From DATKUC01 sp964553615 (lineage in GTDB: Bacteria; Spirochaetota; Spirochaetia; DSM-27196; DATKUC01), in contig CAZKMA010000008.1 of the NCBI GenBank assembly GCA_964553615.1, positions 31,910 through 95,909 on the forward strand: a DNA stretch of 64,000 nucleotides. The letters are read 5' to 3'. The notes under the pieces are model-generated. The model was given only the letters and a program-made list of their open reading frames with translations. It did no database searches and was not told where the DNA came from. Position numbers and translations under genes: made by a program. Shown piece by piece: positions 16,726-25,351 of the stretch (within the stretch, counting starts at the first letter, position 1; every line of letters begins with the position of its first letter).

Positions 16726-18680
16726 TTGTCCAGCACTGAACGAACCTTCTGCAGGAGCGTTTCGGGAGCAAACGGTTTCTGCAGGAATCCCCACGGAGAA
16801 GACTGTAACTCGGCTTCAACCGAAGGATCTTCCGGGTGGCCCGAAATCAGAAGCACCCGCAATTCGGGTATCAACGAACGGAGGCGCGTGCCGAGCTTCA
16901 CACCGGTAATATGCGGCATCACCACGTCTGTAACGAGCAAATCGATCTTCTGGGTCTGCTCTTCCGTGATCAGCAGCGCCTCACCTGCGTTCTGCGTGGT
17001 GATGACCGTGTATCCGTTCATGCGCAGCACCCGCGTCAGCAATGCCTGCACTGACTCCTCGTCTTCCACAATCAAGACAGTCTCGTTGCCCGACAAACGG
17101 GTTTTCTCAACAATATGCACTTCCTCCTCGTCTTCATCACGTACGCTGAGCGGGAGATACACGGAAAACGTGGCGCCGGAGTCCATGTTGTTGTTGACCT
17201 CTATGGCGCCGCCGGACTGGGTCACAATTCCATATACGGTCGACAGTCCAAGTCCGGTTCCCCGACCAACTGCTTTCGTTGTGAAGAATGGATCGAATAT
17301 CCTGTTCACGACTTCGGATGGAATGCCCGTTCCGGAATCTATTACTCGAAGCACCGCATACGAACCGGGTGCAACTATTCCGGTGCGTACCTTCTTCGGC
17401 TCTTTCACCTGCTCCACAAGCGTTCGAATAGTCAGTCGTCCCCCATCGGGCATTGCGTCCTTCGCGTTCACTGCAAGATTTATCAGTACCTGCTCGATCT
17501 GTCCCTGGTCAGCATGGATTCTGCAGGATTCATCGGTCAGCATGATCTGCATGGTAATGTTTTCGCTGAGCAATCGGCGAACCATCTTTTCTACCTCGGA
17601 AACAATACGGTTCAGGCTGATTACTCGCGGCTGCATGACCTGATGACGACTGAACGCCAACAGTTGCCGTGTAAGGTTGGCGGATTTGGTGGCCGCGTTG
17701 AGGATGCCGTCGACGTCTTTTTCGAGTTCCTCCTTGCGACTGTCGTCCAACTTCCCGAGAGCCTCTTTCAGCAACTTGGAGTAGCCCATGATTATCGTAA
17801 GAAGGTTGTTGAAGTCATGAGCTATCCCTCCGGAAAGACGTCCTACAGCCTCCATTTTCTGTGCGTGCCGAAGTTGCTGTTCGCTTTCCCGCAGCGCCTT
17901 CTCGCTTTCCAGCCTGCTCGTTATGTCGTTCAGAACCCAAACCCATCCGGTATGCCGGCCCTTCCCATCAATGAGTGCACTCTGCCGAACGTCCACGGGT
18001 ATGGGTGCGCCCTCCGCCGGCACCAGAACGCACCCCGCGGGGAAATCCATTGGAACGAGGAAATCGGGAGACGGCTCTGCAGTCATATCCGGAGTGTGGA
18101 TCAGCACCTGATGATCTTCATCTTCCAGCCTGAGCATTTCCGAAAGCTGCATTCCATAAACCTGGGACAACGACTTTTCGATAAATTGCTCGGCGACAGG
18201 ATTCATGAAGTCAATTCTGTAGAAGCTGTCGGTCACGACGACGGCCTCTCCTATGCTCCGGAGTGTTGTAGAGAAGAGCTGTTCACGCTGAATGAGTTTC
18301 TGCTCCATTTCGTGGCGATACAGCGACAACACGATTGCAGTGCGAAGTTCTCGCTCCTCGAAAGGCTTGATGATGTAGGCGTATGGCTGCGTAAATTTCG
18401 CGCGCTGGATGGTGCTTTCGTCTGCATTTGCCGTCAGCAGGATGACCGGAATGCTATGCTCCTCGGTAATCTGGGAAGCAGCTTCCAGACCATCCATCGT
18501 TCCCTGGAGCTTGATATCCATGAGTACCAGGTCCGGATTCAGTGCGGGAATTCCGTCGACCGCTTCCTCTCCGGATGCGAATATAGCGGGAACTTCATAC
18601 CCGTACTTCTGGAGATGCATCTTGATATCGAGTGCTACAATTTGTTCGTCTTCGACAATGACAATCTTCGCGCCGGCCAA
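16722..18680 (-). CDS. Hybrid sensor histidine kinase: receiver-PAS-HisKA-ATPase-receiver
   Basis: 652 residues with no membrane segment. An N-terminal receiver (about 4-120) has EDE and LVLMDIKL for the phosphoacceptor Asp. A PAS domain follows (about 140-260), then HisKA with phosphoacceptor His in GGIAHDFNNLLT. The ATPase has NLAVNAKDAM, DSGTGIP and GRGTGLGLSTVYG. A second receiver (about 530-648) has LLVTDVVMP. The protein is both input- and output-receiving, so it probably acts inside a phosphorelay. Translation starts at TTG 18680 with a G-rich Shine-Dalgarno upstream; no in-frame ATG or GTG is available before the preceding stop. It neighbours a related, degenerate protein and the che genes. 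Confidence 0.88.
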   Translation of the reverse strand: MAGAKIVIVEDEQIVALDIKMHLQKYGYEVPAIFASGEEAVDGIPALNPDLVLMDIKLQGTMDGLEAASQITEEHSIPVILLTANADESTIQRAKFTQPYAYIIKPFEERELRTAIVLSLYRHEMEQKLIQREQLFSTTLRSIGEAVVVTDSFYRIDFMNPVAEQFIEKSLSQVYGMQLSEMLRLEDEDHQVLIHTPDMTAEPSPDFLVPMDFPAGCVLVPAEGAPIPVDVRQSALIDGKGRHTGWVWVLNDITSRLESEKALRESEQQLRHAQKMEAVGRLSGGIAHDFNNLLTIIMGYSKLLKEALGKLDDSRKEELEKDVDGILNAATKSANLTRQLLAFSRHQVMQPRVISLNRIVSEVEKMVRRLLSENITMQIMLTDESCRIHADQGQIEQVLINLAVNAKDAMPDGGRLTIRTLVEQVKEPKKVRTGIVAPGSYAVLRVIDSGTGIPSEVVNRIFDPFFTTKAVGRGTGLGLSTVYGIVTQSGGAIEVNNNMDSGATFSVYLPLSVRDEDEEEVHIVEKTRLSGNETVLIVEDEESVQALLTRVLRMNGYTVITTQNAGEALLITEEQTQKIDLLVTDVVMPHITGVKLGTRLRSLIPELRVLLISGHPEDPSVEAELQSSPWGFLQKPFAPETLLQKVRSVLDK

Positions 18681-18797
18681 CTTGCCCCCCGGGGTACGAT
18701 CCGCTGAAATGCCAGATGACGTTCCAGATGAAGCCTCATCTGCACTTTCTATGCTTTGAGTGGTCGGGGCAATAGAGGATCCCCGGTTCCTATGACC

Positions 18798-18825
18798 ATT
18801 CTAATGCATTTCCGAATGTACGCAA
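18798..18825 (-). promoter_or_regulatory. Probable sigma-70 promoter for the hybrid kinase gene
   Basis: On the minus strand, TTGCGT (18825-18820), a 16-bp spacer and TAGAAT (18803-18798). This gives a leader of about 110 nt before the TTG start. Confidence 0.5.
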
Positions 18826-18845
18826 CCACTAATTACCCGGGAATC

Positions 18846-20705
18846 TCAGTATACAATACTAGATAGCAGTCGATGGAGATCCTCCGCCCGAACCGGCTCC
18901 TGCAATTGGAGATGGGTATCGACATCGGATCCAGTCTGAACCGGTGCAGAACCAGCCCCGGCCACCTGGATGATATGCTCCGAGGCAATTTCCGTTGAAA
19001 GCTCTCCGGCGCGCGACCGAAGGAGACTTGATGAAACAAGGAGTACCATCCTGTCGCGGTCAAGAGTACTGATTGCGGATCTGAATTCCTCCATATCCCA
19101 GTATGCCCGCACGGTTACTCCCCAGGAAACCAGATGCGTGCTGACCGATTCAATGAAGGCACTGGACGGCGAGACGATGCAGACCGAAAGCGTCTTCAGC
19201 TGACCGGGCGGCGGACGCTCGAATCCCATCACAGTGTCGACTGATAGATGGACTCGTACAGCGTTTGCAGGAAGTGCGCTGGACATCGCGGAGCTTCCGG
19301 AGTTTATCAGATCCAACAACCGAGTTCCGACTGCAAATCGGATTTCCGGAACAGAAACAGGCCGGTCGATGGCTGATGAGTTCTCAACAATCTCGCGCAT
19401 CGCATCCGACTCGGAGTTGCTGATCGTAATCTCGTATGTCGATCTCCCGTCCGCGACCGGTCCTCCGGAATTCACCGATATTGCAACCTCATCTTCAGCG
19501 GTCGTATCGATGGCCCATTCTACCATGCTTTGCATGGCCCGTTGGATAACGCGCTTGTCCGCTCTGACGCCGCGATGCAGGTCCGGAGAATGGAGAATCA
19601 CAAGGTGCCGTCCATTTCGATCCGCTCTCCTCGCACACAAAGCCATGACTTCGTAGAGCGATTCAACAAGGTCGAATCCAATTGGCTCATACTTCCTTCT
19701 GCCGGCTTCGAAATCCAGGAGATCAACAACCTCTTCGAGTATGGTAAGAGAGGACTCGGCTTCTTCGCGCAACCGACTCGCGAGGTCGTGGGAAGGCTCA
19801 CCCTCAGAGGAATGTGCAAGGAGGTTTGAAAGGTCTCTCGTTTCCCGGGTGGAACTGATCATTGAGTGGCTCATCGCGGAGAGCAGGAGAGTGCGCGAAC
19901 GGGCGGACTCTTCCGCGGCAACCATTGCGCGTGAAACGTATTCCTGATATCGCTTTTCCAGCGTAATGTCACGAAACGCAATTACGTTCCCGCCGGCGGA
20001 TTCCGCACCATCATTGACCGAGGACGCTCGACACTCCACGAATGTCTGTACACCGCTGGCGCTGGTAAGCGTCCCCCATGACTGGTCACTGCCGGGCCGG
20101 GGCAAGAGAGTCGATGTAACGAAGACAGTATCCAGGGCCTTTCCGACGCCCTCTTCACAATTCCACCCGGTAAACCGTTCGGCGGCAGGGTTCATGTATG
20201 TCACGGTACCACTGCTATCGGTCCGAATTACTCCTTCTGAAAGATGGTCGAGGGTTGTCTTTAAAAGATGCTTGCTCTCCTCAAGCTCTCGTCTCATTTG
20301 ATATTTTTCGATAGCAAGTTCGAGGGCGACCAGGAGCTCCCGTTCCTGAAATGGCTTCAAAACATAACCATAGAAGTCGGTCCGCTTTACTCTGTCAATG
20401 CTGTCCCGATCGGAGAAGGATGTAAGGTACACTACGGGAACGCCACTCTCCCGCTGCATCCGCGAAGCGGCTTCTATCCCCCCAAACCGATTGGAAGGCC
20501 CGCCGGATGATCCGGCGGAAAGCTGAATGTCCATGAGCACAATTGAGGGGTGATGCTCACGGAACAATTCGATTGCGTCTTCCTCGTTCGTTGCATTTCC
20601 TACAACTCGATATCCGGCCCGAGACAGATGTTCCTCGATATCAAGAGCAATTATCGATTCGTCTTCGACAATGAGCACCGTGTACGGATTATCTTGTTTG
20701 TTCAT
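18846..20705 (-). CDS. Receiver-PAS protein with degenerate histidine-kinase core and C-terminal pseudo-receiver
   Basis: 619 residues. An N-terminal receiver (about 8-140) has EDE and VLMDIQL and carries a Gly/Ser-rich insertion just after the phosphoacceptor Asp. A PAS domain follows (about 150-265, GTVTYMNPAAERFTGW). A helical pair retains a His in LLSAMSHSMISS. The region after that should be the ATPase but has no recognisable N box and no DxGxG or GxGxG motif. The last ~110 residues resemble a receiver fold without the acceptor Asp. It is probably a response-regulated scaffold or inhibitor and not an active kinase. It lies upstream of the intact hybrid kinase and downstream of cheB. Confidence 0.75.
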   Translation of the reverse strand: MNKQDNPYTVLIVEDESIIALDIEEHLSRAGYRVVGNATNEEDAIELFREHHPSIVLMDIQLSAGSSGGPSNRFGGIEAASRMQRESGVPVVYLTSFSDRDSIDRVKRTDFYGYVLKPFQERELLVALELAIEKYQMRRELEESKHLLKTTLDHLSEGVIRTDSSGTVTYMNPAAERFTGWNCEEGVGKALDTVFVTSTLLPRPGSDQSWGTLTSASGVQTFVECRASSVNDGAESAGGNVIAFRDITLEKRYQEYVSRAMVAAEESARSRTLLLSAMSHSMISSTRETRDLSNLLAHSSEGEPSHDLASRLREEAESSLTILEEVVDLLDFEAGRRKYEPIGFDLVESLYEVMALCARRADRNGRHLVILHSPDLHRGVRADKRVIQRAMQSMVEWAIDTTAEDEVAISVNSGGPVADGRSTYEITISNSESDAMREIVENSSAIDRPVSVPEIRFAVGTRLLDLINSGSSAMSSALPANAVRVHLSVDTVMGFERPPPGQLKTLSVCIVSPSSAFIESVSTHLVSWGVTVRAYWDMEEFRSAISTLDRDRMVLLVSSSLLRSRAGELSTEIASEHIIQVAGAGSAPVQTGSDVDTHLQLQEPVRAEDLHRLLSSIVY

Positions 20706-20735
20706 GTTTTTCCGTTCACGCTTCAGACCATGCTG

Positions 20736-21839
20736 TCAGGTCCTGTTCTCTGCTGCAACCACCAGAACAGCAGGTGCAATTGCGCCGAGCGGCAGTATTC
20801 TTTCCACTGCGTTCCGCTTCACGGCCTCGTTCGGCATTCCGTAAACAACACAGGTTGCCTCGTCCTGCGCAATTGTGTGGGCACCTGCTTCTCTCATTTC
20901 AGCCATGCCTCGCGCACCGTCGTCGCCCATCCCGGTCATGATTACCCCTATTGCATTTCTTCCCGCATATCGTGCCGCCGACCGAAACAGAACGTCCACT
21001 GAAGGCCGATGCCGACTGACAAGTGGACCGTCTTTTACTTCCACATAGTACCGTGCCCCGCTCCGCTTCAGAAGGGTGTGTCGATTTCCGGGTGCAATCA
21101 GGACGCGCCCGCGAATGACCGTATCGTTGTTCGCTGCTTCCTTCACCGTCACCTGGCACAGCGTGTCCAGTCGCTTTGCGAATGCAGCGGTGAAGTGTTC
21201 CGGCATATGCTGAACAATCACAATACCCGGGCTGTCTATCGGAAGAACCTCCAGGAACTCGCGCAGGGCCTCGGTTCCCCCCGTCGAAGCCCCCACAAGG
21301 ACTACCCGTTCGGTTGTCTCGATTACGTGCTGACCGCTGGTAGCGCGTGCAAGAATAACGTCCGCAGTCAGCTTTGGCTCCACTCCGGGAAGCCGCATCG
21401 AGCGGATGGTGCCGCGCTTTCGCATTCCGGAAAAATGAGCGGCTTTGACGGCGTCGCAGATTGTGACCTTTGACTCCTCGAGAAACTGTTTGGTACCCAT
21501 CTTCGGCTTCTCGATGATATCTACCGCACCATATTCAAGCGCCTTCAGAGCATTCCCCGAACCCGCTCCCGCCTGGCTTGAACAAATCAACACCGGAATT
21601 GGATGCTGCGACATCAGTTTCCGAAGAAATGTCAGGCCATCCATTCGCGGCATTTCAATATCCAGCGTAATGACGTCGGGAACTTCATTTTCGATTTTCT
21701 TCGCCGCGATTACCGGATCGGAGGCAACTGCAATTACTTCAATTGCCGGATCGCTGTTCAGGATGGTTCGCATGGTTTCCCGGACAACCGCAGAGTCGTC
21801 GACAATCAGGACGCGAATAGCTTGTGACATAACTTTCAT
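20736..21839 (-). CDS. cheB: Chemotaxis methylesterase/deamidase CheB
   Basis: 367 residues. The receiver domain (about 1-125) has VDDSAVVR and VITLDIEMPRMDG. The catalytic domain has VLVGASTGGTEALREF with the nucleophile Ser, IVQHMPEHFTAAFAKRLD with the His, and ITGMGDDGARG (I/MTGMG) with the Asp. It removes methyl groups from chemoreceptors once phosphorylated by CheA. The long upstream extension in this frame is discarded; ATG at 21839 follows the cheR stop by one base and has GGAG upstream, with another ATG 9 nt later also possible. Part of the cheA-cheR-cheB operon. Confidence 0.95.
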   Translation of the reverse strand: MKVMSQAIRVLIVDDSAVVRETMRTILNSDPAIEVIAVASDPVIAAKKIENEVPDVITLDIEMPRMDGLTFLRKLMSQHPIPVLICSSQAGAGSGNALKALEYGAVDIIEKPKMGTKQFLEESKVTICDAVKAAHFSGMRKRGTIRSMRLPGVEPKLTADVILARATSGQHVIETTERVVLVGASTGGTEALREFLEVLPIDSPGIVIVQHMPEHFTAAFAKRLDTLCQVTVKEAANNDTVIRGRVLIAPGNRHTLLKRSGARYYVEVKDGPLVSRHRPSVDVLFRSAARYAGRNAIGVIMTGMGDDGARGMAEMREAGAHTIAQDEATCVVYGMPNEAVKRNAVERILPLGAIAPAVLVVAAENRT

Positions 21840-21840
21840 C

Positions 21841-22755
21841 CTACTCCGGCTTTCGGTAAATTGTCGGAGCAACCGAAGTAAGCGGCAGCCCCATCCCGGC
21901 AAGGGTTTCAGAATGGCCGAGAAACAGATACCCGCCGGGTACGAGATGTTGAAACAACTTCCGCAACAGTCGTGTCTGATTCTGACGATCAAAATATATG
22001 ATTACATTTCGACAGAATATCACCTCGAAACGTTTATGCAATCCAAAATCATCCGACATCAAATTCAATCGCTGAAAGGTTACCCGTGCGCGGAGTTCCG
22101 GCTTTATGCGAAAAAGTCTGTCCTCCGGGTTCTTGCTCCGGAGAAGGTATTTGCTCCGGTATTCGAGTGGGATAGGTGCGATCCGATCCTCAGTGTACAT
22201 GGCGTCGCGACCGCGCTCGAGAACACGGGTGGATATGTCGGTACCGAGAATGCGATACGAGAACGCGGGATTCTTTTCGCGAAACTGCTCCAGAGTCATG
22301 GCAATCGTGTACGGCTCTTCGCCCGTTGAGCTCGCGGTGGACCAGACCCGGACCGGCTCACGGATTTCAAGCGTGCGCTCGGCTGCAAGTCGTGGCAGCA
22401 CCCTGTTCAGCAGGTTCTCGAAGTGGTCGGGTTCACGGAAGAAGTCGGTCTTGTTCGTGGTCACCGCGTCAATCATATGCAACAGCTCACCTTTCTTCCC
22501 TTCGTCACTGAATACAATTGCAAGGTACTCTTCGAACGAGGACACTCGAAGTACGCGTAACCTCTTCTGCAACCGGGATTCGAGCATGATCCTTTTTGCG
22601 GCCGGCATCTTGATCCCGAGTTCGCTCTCTATGTACTGACTCAACCTGGCAAATTGTCTATTGTTCAGGCCGACCCCACCAATTCTCGCAGGTGGTCTGG
22701 TTGCCGTTTCGGACCCGCCGGAATACTGATTCTTCTGTTCCATTGCCGTGGACAT
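21841..22755 (-). CDS. cheR: Chemotaxis receptor methyltransferase CheR
   Basis: 304 residues. The N-terminal helical domain is followed by the SAM-binding domain with TDFFREPDHF, VRVWSTASSTGEEPYTIAMTL in two parts, LGTDISTRVLERG and VIFCRNVIIYFDRQNQ. It methylates receptor glutamates with SAM. No C-terminal TPR or pentapeptide-binding beta-subdomain insertion is obvious. It is transcribed with cheA and cheB. Confidence 0.96.
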   Translation of the reverse strand: MSTAMEQKNQYSGGSETATRPPARIGGVGLNNRQFARLSQYIESELGIKMPAAKRIMLESRLQKRLRVLRVSSFEEYLAIVFSDEGKKGELLHMIDAVTTNKTDFFREPDHFENLLNRVLPRLAAERTLEIREPVRVWSTASSTGEEPYTIAMTLEQFREKNPAFSYRILGTDISTRVLERGRDAMYTEDRIAPIPLEYRSKYLLRSKNPEDRLFRIKPELRARVTFQRLNLMSDDFGLHKRFEVIFCRNVIIYFDRQNQTRLLRKLFQHLVPGGYLFLGHSETLAGMGLPLTSVAPTIYRKPE

Positions 22756-22757
22756 CC

Positions 22758-24941
22758 TTACTCGACCCTGGCCTCGGACTCCCGGGCAATAGCAATGTGC
22801 GAGAGTCTCGGCACGTCAAGGATCAGGGCCACGGTCCCATCCCCGAGGATCGTTGCGCCGGAGATTCCATCGACATCGCGATAGATTTTCCCGAGATTCT
22901 TTATCACCGTCTGGTTGTCACCGATGACCGAATCTACCAAAAACCCGATCTTTCGACCTTCAACGCTCGTAACGACGATCTGTTCATTTGCGGGATATTC
23001 GTCGGAAAACCGAAACATCTCACGCATGCTCATGTAGGGAAGGATCTCGCCCCGGTTTTCTATCATGCGCCGATTCTTATGGTTCCGGCGTATCTCATCG
23101 GTCACTGCAATACATTCAGTGACGGCAGACAACGGGAACACATACTTCTCTCCGCCAATATCCACCAGAAGTCCTTCTATTATGGCGAGCGTAAGAGGTA
23201 TACCCAGTGTCGTCGTCATGCCCACGCCCGAAATGGACTCTATCTGCACGGTTCCGCCAAGGCTCTCAATCTCCTTCCGCACCACATCCATCCCGACACC
23301 GCGACCGGACACCGTGGTTACTTCGGTTGCGGTCGAAAAGCCAGGAGCAAATATGAGGTTCTTGCATTCGTCGTCGGAAAGTTGAACGTCCTTCGCCACA
23401 ATGCCGCGGTCAATTGCCTTCGCGCGTACCCGGTCCAGATTCAGCCCGGCACCGTCGTCGGAGATCTTTATCAGCACGGATGCACCGGAATGGCTTGCCG
23501 CGAGCCGAACCACACCCTTCTGAGGTTTTCCATGCGCAACACGGTCTTCCGGACTCTCAATTCCGTGGTCGATACTATTGCGAATGATGTGGATTAATGG
23601 ATCACTCAATCGATCGATTACCGTCTTGTCCAACTCTGTTTCGCCACCTTCGGTTAGCAGCTCAATTTGCTTTCCAAGCTCGCCTGAAAGATCACGAACG
23701 AGCCGTTTGAACTTGCTGAAGGTGGTGCCGATGGGGATCATGCGGATGCTCATGGTGCTATCTCTGAGCTCCGATGTGAGACGCTCGAGGCTCTCCGAAA
23801 TCACCGTCAGGTGCGGATCGCTTCCACTCGAGCTCACCGTCTGGGAGAGTCGTGCCTGAAGCGTCACGAGTTCGCCCACCAGATCCACGAGCTGGTCGAG
23901 TTTGTCGGAGCCTACACGGATACTCGATGCGGCGAGTTCCGTCTGTGCACGAGTGCGCACGCGGTCGAGATGATTCTGCTCTTCGAGTGCCGCGTGAACG
24001 GCCGACGGGTCGACACCCGCATCTTCAACCAGTAACTGACCGAGTCGCTTTTGTCCGCTGGCAATGCTTTCCAGCCGTTCCCGGTCAATGACTCCCCGGT
24101 CAACCAGTATTTCACCCAGCTTCCTGTGCGGACCGTCGTTCAGAAGATCAACCTCGTCAATCGCCTGAACATCCAGAACAACGTTGTCCTCCACAAAGAT
24201 GAAGACGTCCCGGACTGCGTTCAGACCCTTCCGGGAAGTCAATACAATGTCCCACGATACATAGCATTTTTCGGGGTCCATGTCCGAGAGCGAGGGAACC
24301 CTGTCTACATAGGAAACGCACGAATACTCCCCAAGCGCGGAGACCTCGCGAAGCAGCAACAACGGGTTCGTCCCATCCTCGAAAATTCCGGGCTTTGGCT
24401 GGAACCTGATTCGGTAGGTCCGTTCCGGCTCGCTGGAAAGTGCTGGTCCCCGATCTGGTATCGATTCCGTCTGGTCGCCTCTCTTCTCCCTGCTACGGGT
24501 TGCGGAAGATGACTCGGCGGCCGTGCCACGGTGCGGAACATCGTCGGCATGTGCAGAGATTCTGCGGTACTCTTCCATCAATGTTTCCGATACCTCCAGG
24601 GCGTCTGCGGGCACCGGATCGCCGACATCCAGAAGATCACGGATGTGATCCCGGGTTCGCAGCGTAAGGCCGGTCAGAACTCCGGAAAAGGTCAGGCGTC
24701 CGTTCCGTACCAGATCCAGAACCGTCTCTACCTCATGAGTGAAAGTGGAGATGTGCTCGTACCCGAACATTGCAGCTGAGCCTTTGATAGTATGCATGGT
24801 TCGAAACACCCCGCCTATGAGGTCCTCATCCGACGGATTCTGCTCAAGACGCATCAGAGTCTCTTCAAGGGCGTTGAGCAGATCGTATGCTTCTTCCCGG
24901 AAATTTTCACGAAACTGGTCCATGGTGTCTTCTGATTTCAC
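22758..24941 (-). CDS. cheA: Chemotaxis histidine kinase CheA
   Basis: 727 residues. The HPt domain has its phosphoacceptor His50 in TMHTIKGSAAMFGY. A P2-like region follows (about 170-265, YRIRFQPKPGIF). A GEILVDRGVIDRERL / GQLLVEDAGVDPSAV segment (about 275-325) looks like a short MshEN-type module. The dimerisation helices come next. The ATPase has IIRNSIDHGIE, DDGAGLN and GRGVGMDVV. The CheW-like P5 domain is C-terminal. The start is GTG 24941, overlapping the STAS stop (GTGA), with ATG 24923 as an alternative. Neither CheW, CheY nor a receptor gene is in the window, so its partners lie elsewhere. Confidence 0.95.
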   Translation of the reverse strand: MKSEDTMDQFRENFREEAYDLLNALEETLMRLEQNPSDEDLIGGVFRTMHTIKGSAAMFGYEHISTFTHEVETVLDLVRNGRLTFSGVLTGLTLRTRDHIRDLLDVGDPVPADALEVSETLMEEYRRISAHADDVPHRGTAAESSSATRSREKRGDQTESIPDRGPALSSEPERTYRIRFQPKPGIFEDGTNPLLLLREVSALGEYSCVSYVDRVPSLSDMDPEKCYVSWDIVLTSRKGLNAVRDVFIFVEDNVVLDVQAIDEVDLLNDGPHRKLGEILVDRGVIDRERLESIASGQKRLGQLLVEDAGVDPSAVHAALEEQNHLDRVRTRAQTELAASSIRVGSDKLDQLVDLVGELVTLQARLSQTVSSSGSDPHLTVISESLERLTSELRDSTMSIRMIPIGTTFSKFKRLVRDLSGELGKQIELLTEGGETELDKTVIDRLSDPLIHIIRNSIDHGIESPEDRVAHGKPQKGVVRLAASHSGASVLIKISDDGAGLNLDRVRAKAIDRGIVAKDVQLSDDECKNLIFAPGFSTATEVTTVSGRGVGMDVVRKEIESLGGTVQIESISGVGMTTTLGIPLTLAIIEGLLVDIGGEKYVFPLSAVTECIAVTDEIRRNHKNRRMIENRGEILPYMSMREMFRFSDEYPANEQIVVTSVEGRKIGFLVDSVIGDNQTVIKNLGKIYRDVDGISGATILGDGTVALILDVPRLSHIAIARESEARVE

Positions 24942-25282
24942 ACGGGACTCCTTGGAGAGAGCTCCTCGTAATCAAAGAGCGCTGAAATGAGCTCCCCGGC
25001 ATCTTCGGGCGCCTCGCTGCAGAATCCACCAACCTGCAGGGCAGCGCGGACTTCTTTAGAGAGTTTTCCGGAAAAACTTAATTCCTTGCCGAGTCGTACG
25101 GCTTCGCTCGCGGCGGCGTACAAAAGCTGTACAAACGAAAGATCGACGTCGGTGACCTTGGACAGATCAAGGGTTATGACATCGTATTCCGAAAGCAACG
25201 AGAGGAGATCAGCTCTGATCGATGCGGCCCGTTCAACGGTCAGGCTGCCGGCAAGTTTCAGTAGTTTGAGAGATTGAGACAT
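24938..25282 (-). CDS. STAS-domain protein linked to CheA
   Basis: 114 residues forming one STAS domain. VITLDLSKVTDVDLSFVQLL holds the conserved strand and the D-x-S site that anti-sigma antagonists have phosphorylated. It is the first gene of the che operon, with GGAGG before the ATG, and overlaps cheA by 4 bp. STAS proteins encoded beside CheA occur in several chemosensory operons. A role as an adaptor or switch for the array is inferred from context only. Confidence 0.8.
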   Translation of the reverse strand: MSQSLKLLKLAGSLTVERAASIRADLLSLLSEYDVITLDLSKVTDVDLSFVQLLYAAASEAVRLGKELSFSGKLSKEVRAALQVGGFCSEAPEDAGELISALFDYEELSPRSPV

Positions 25283-25306
25283 ATTGAGCCTCCACAGTTC
25301 TGCGCA

Positions 25307-25335
25307 ATTCTACCGCATATTGCGAGAGGACACAA
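25307..25335 (-). promoter_or_regulatory. Sigma-70 promoter for the STAS-cheA-cheR-cheB operon
   Basis: On the minus strand, TTGTGT (25335-25330), a 17-bp spacer and TAGAAT (25312-25307), about 25 bp before the STAS start. Confidence 0.65.
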
Positions 25336-25351
25336 TAGAGTATTCGAGTTT

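Noticed and set aside
17115..18707. Long plus-strand open frame opposite the hybrid kinase gene
   Set aside because: It is an antisense shadow of a well-supported kinase: His- and Arg-rich, no start signal, no family resemblance.
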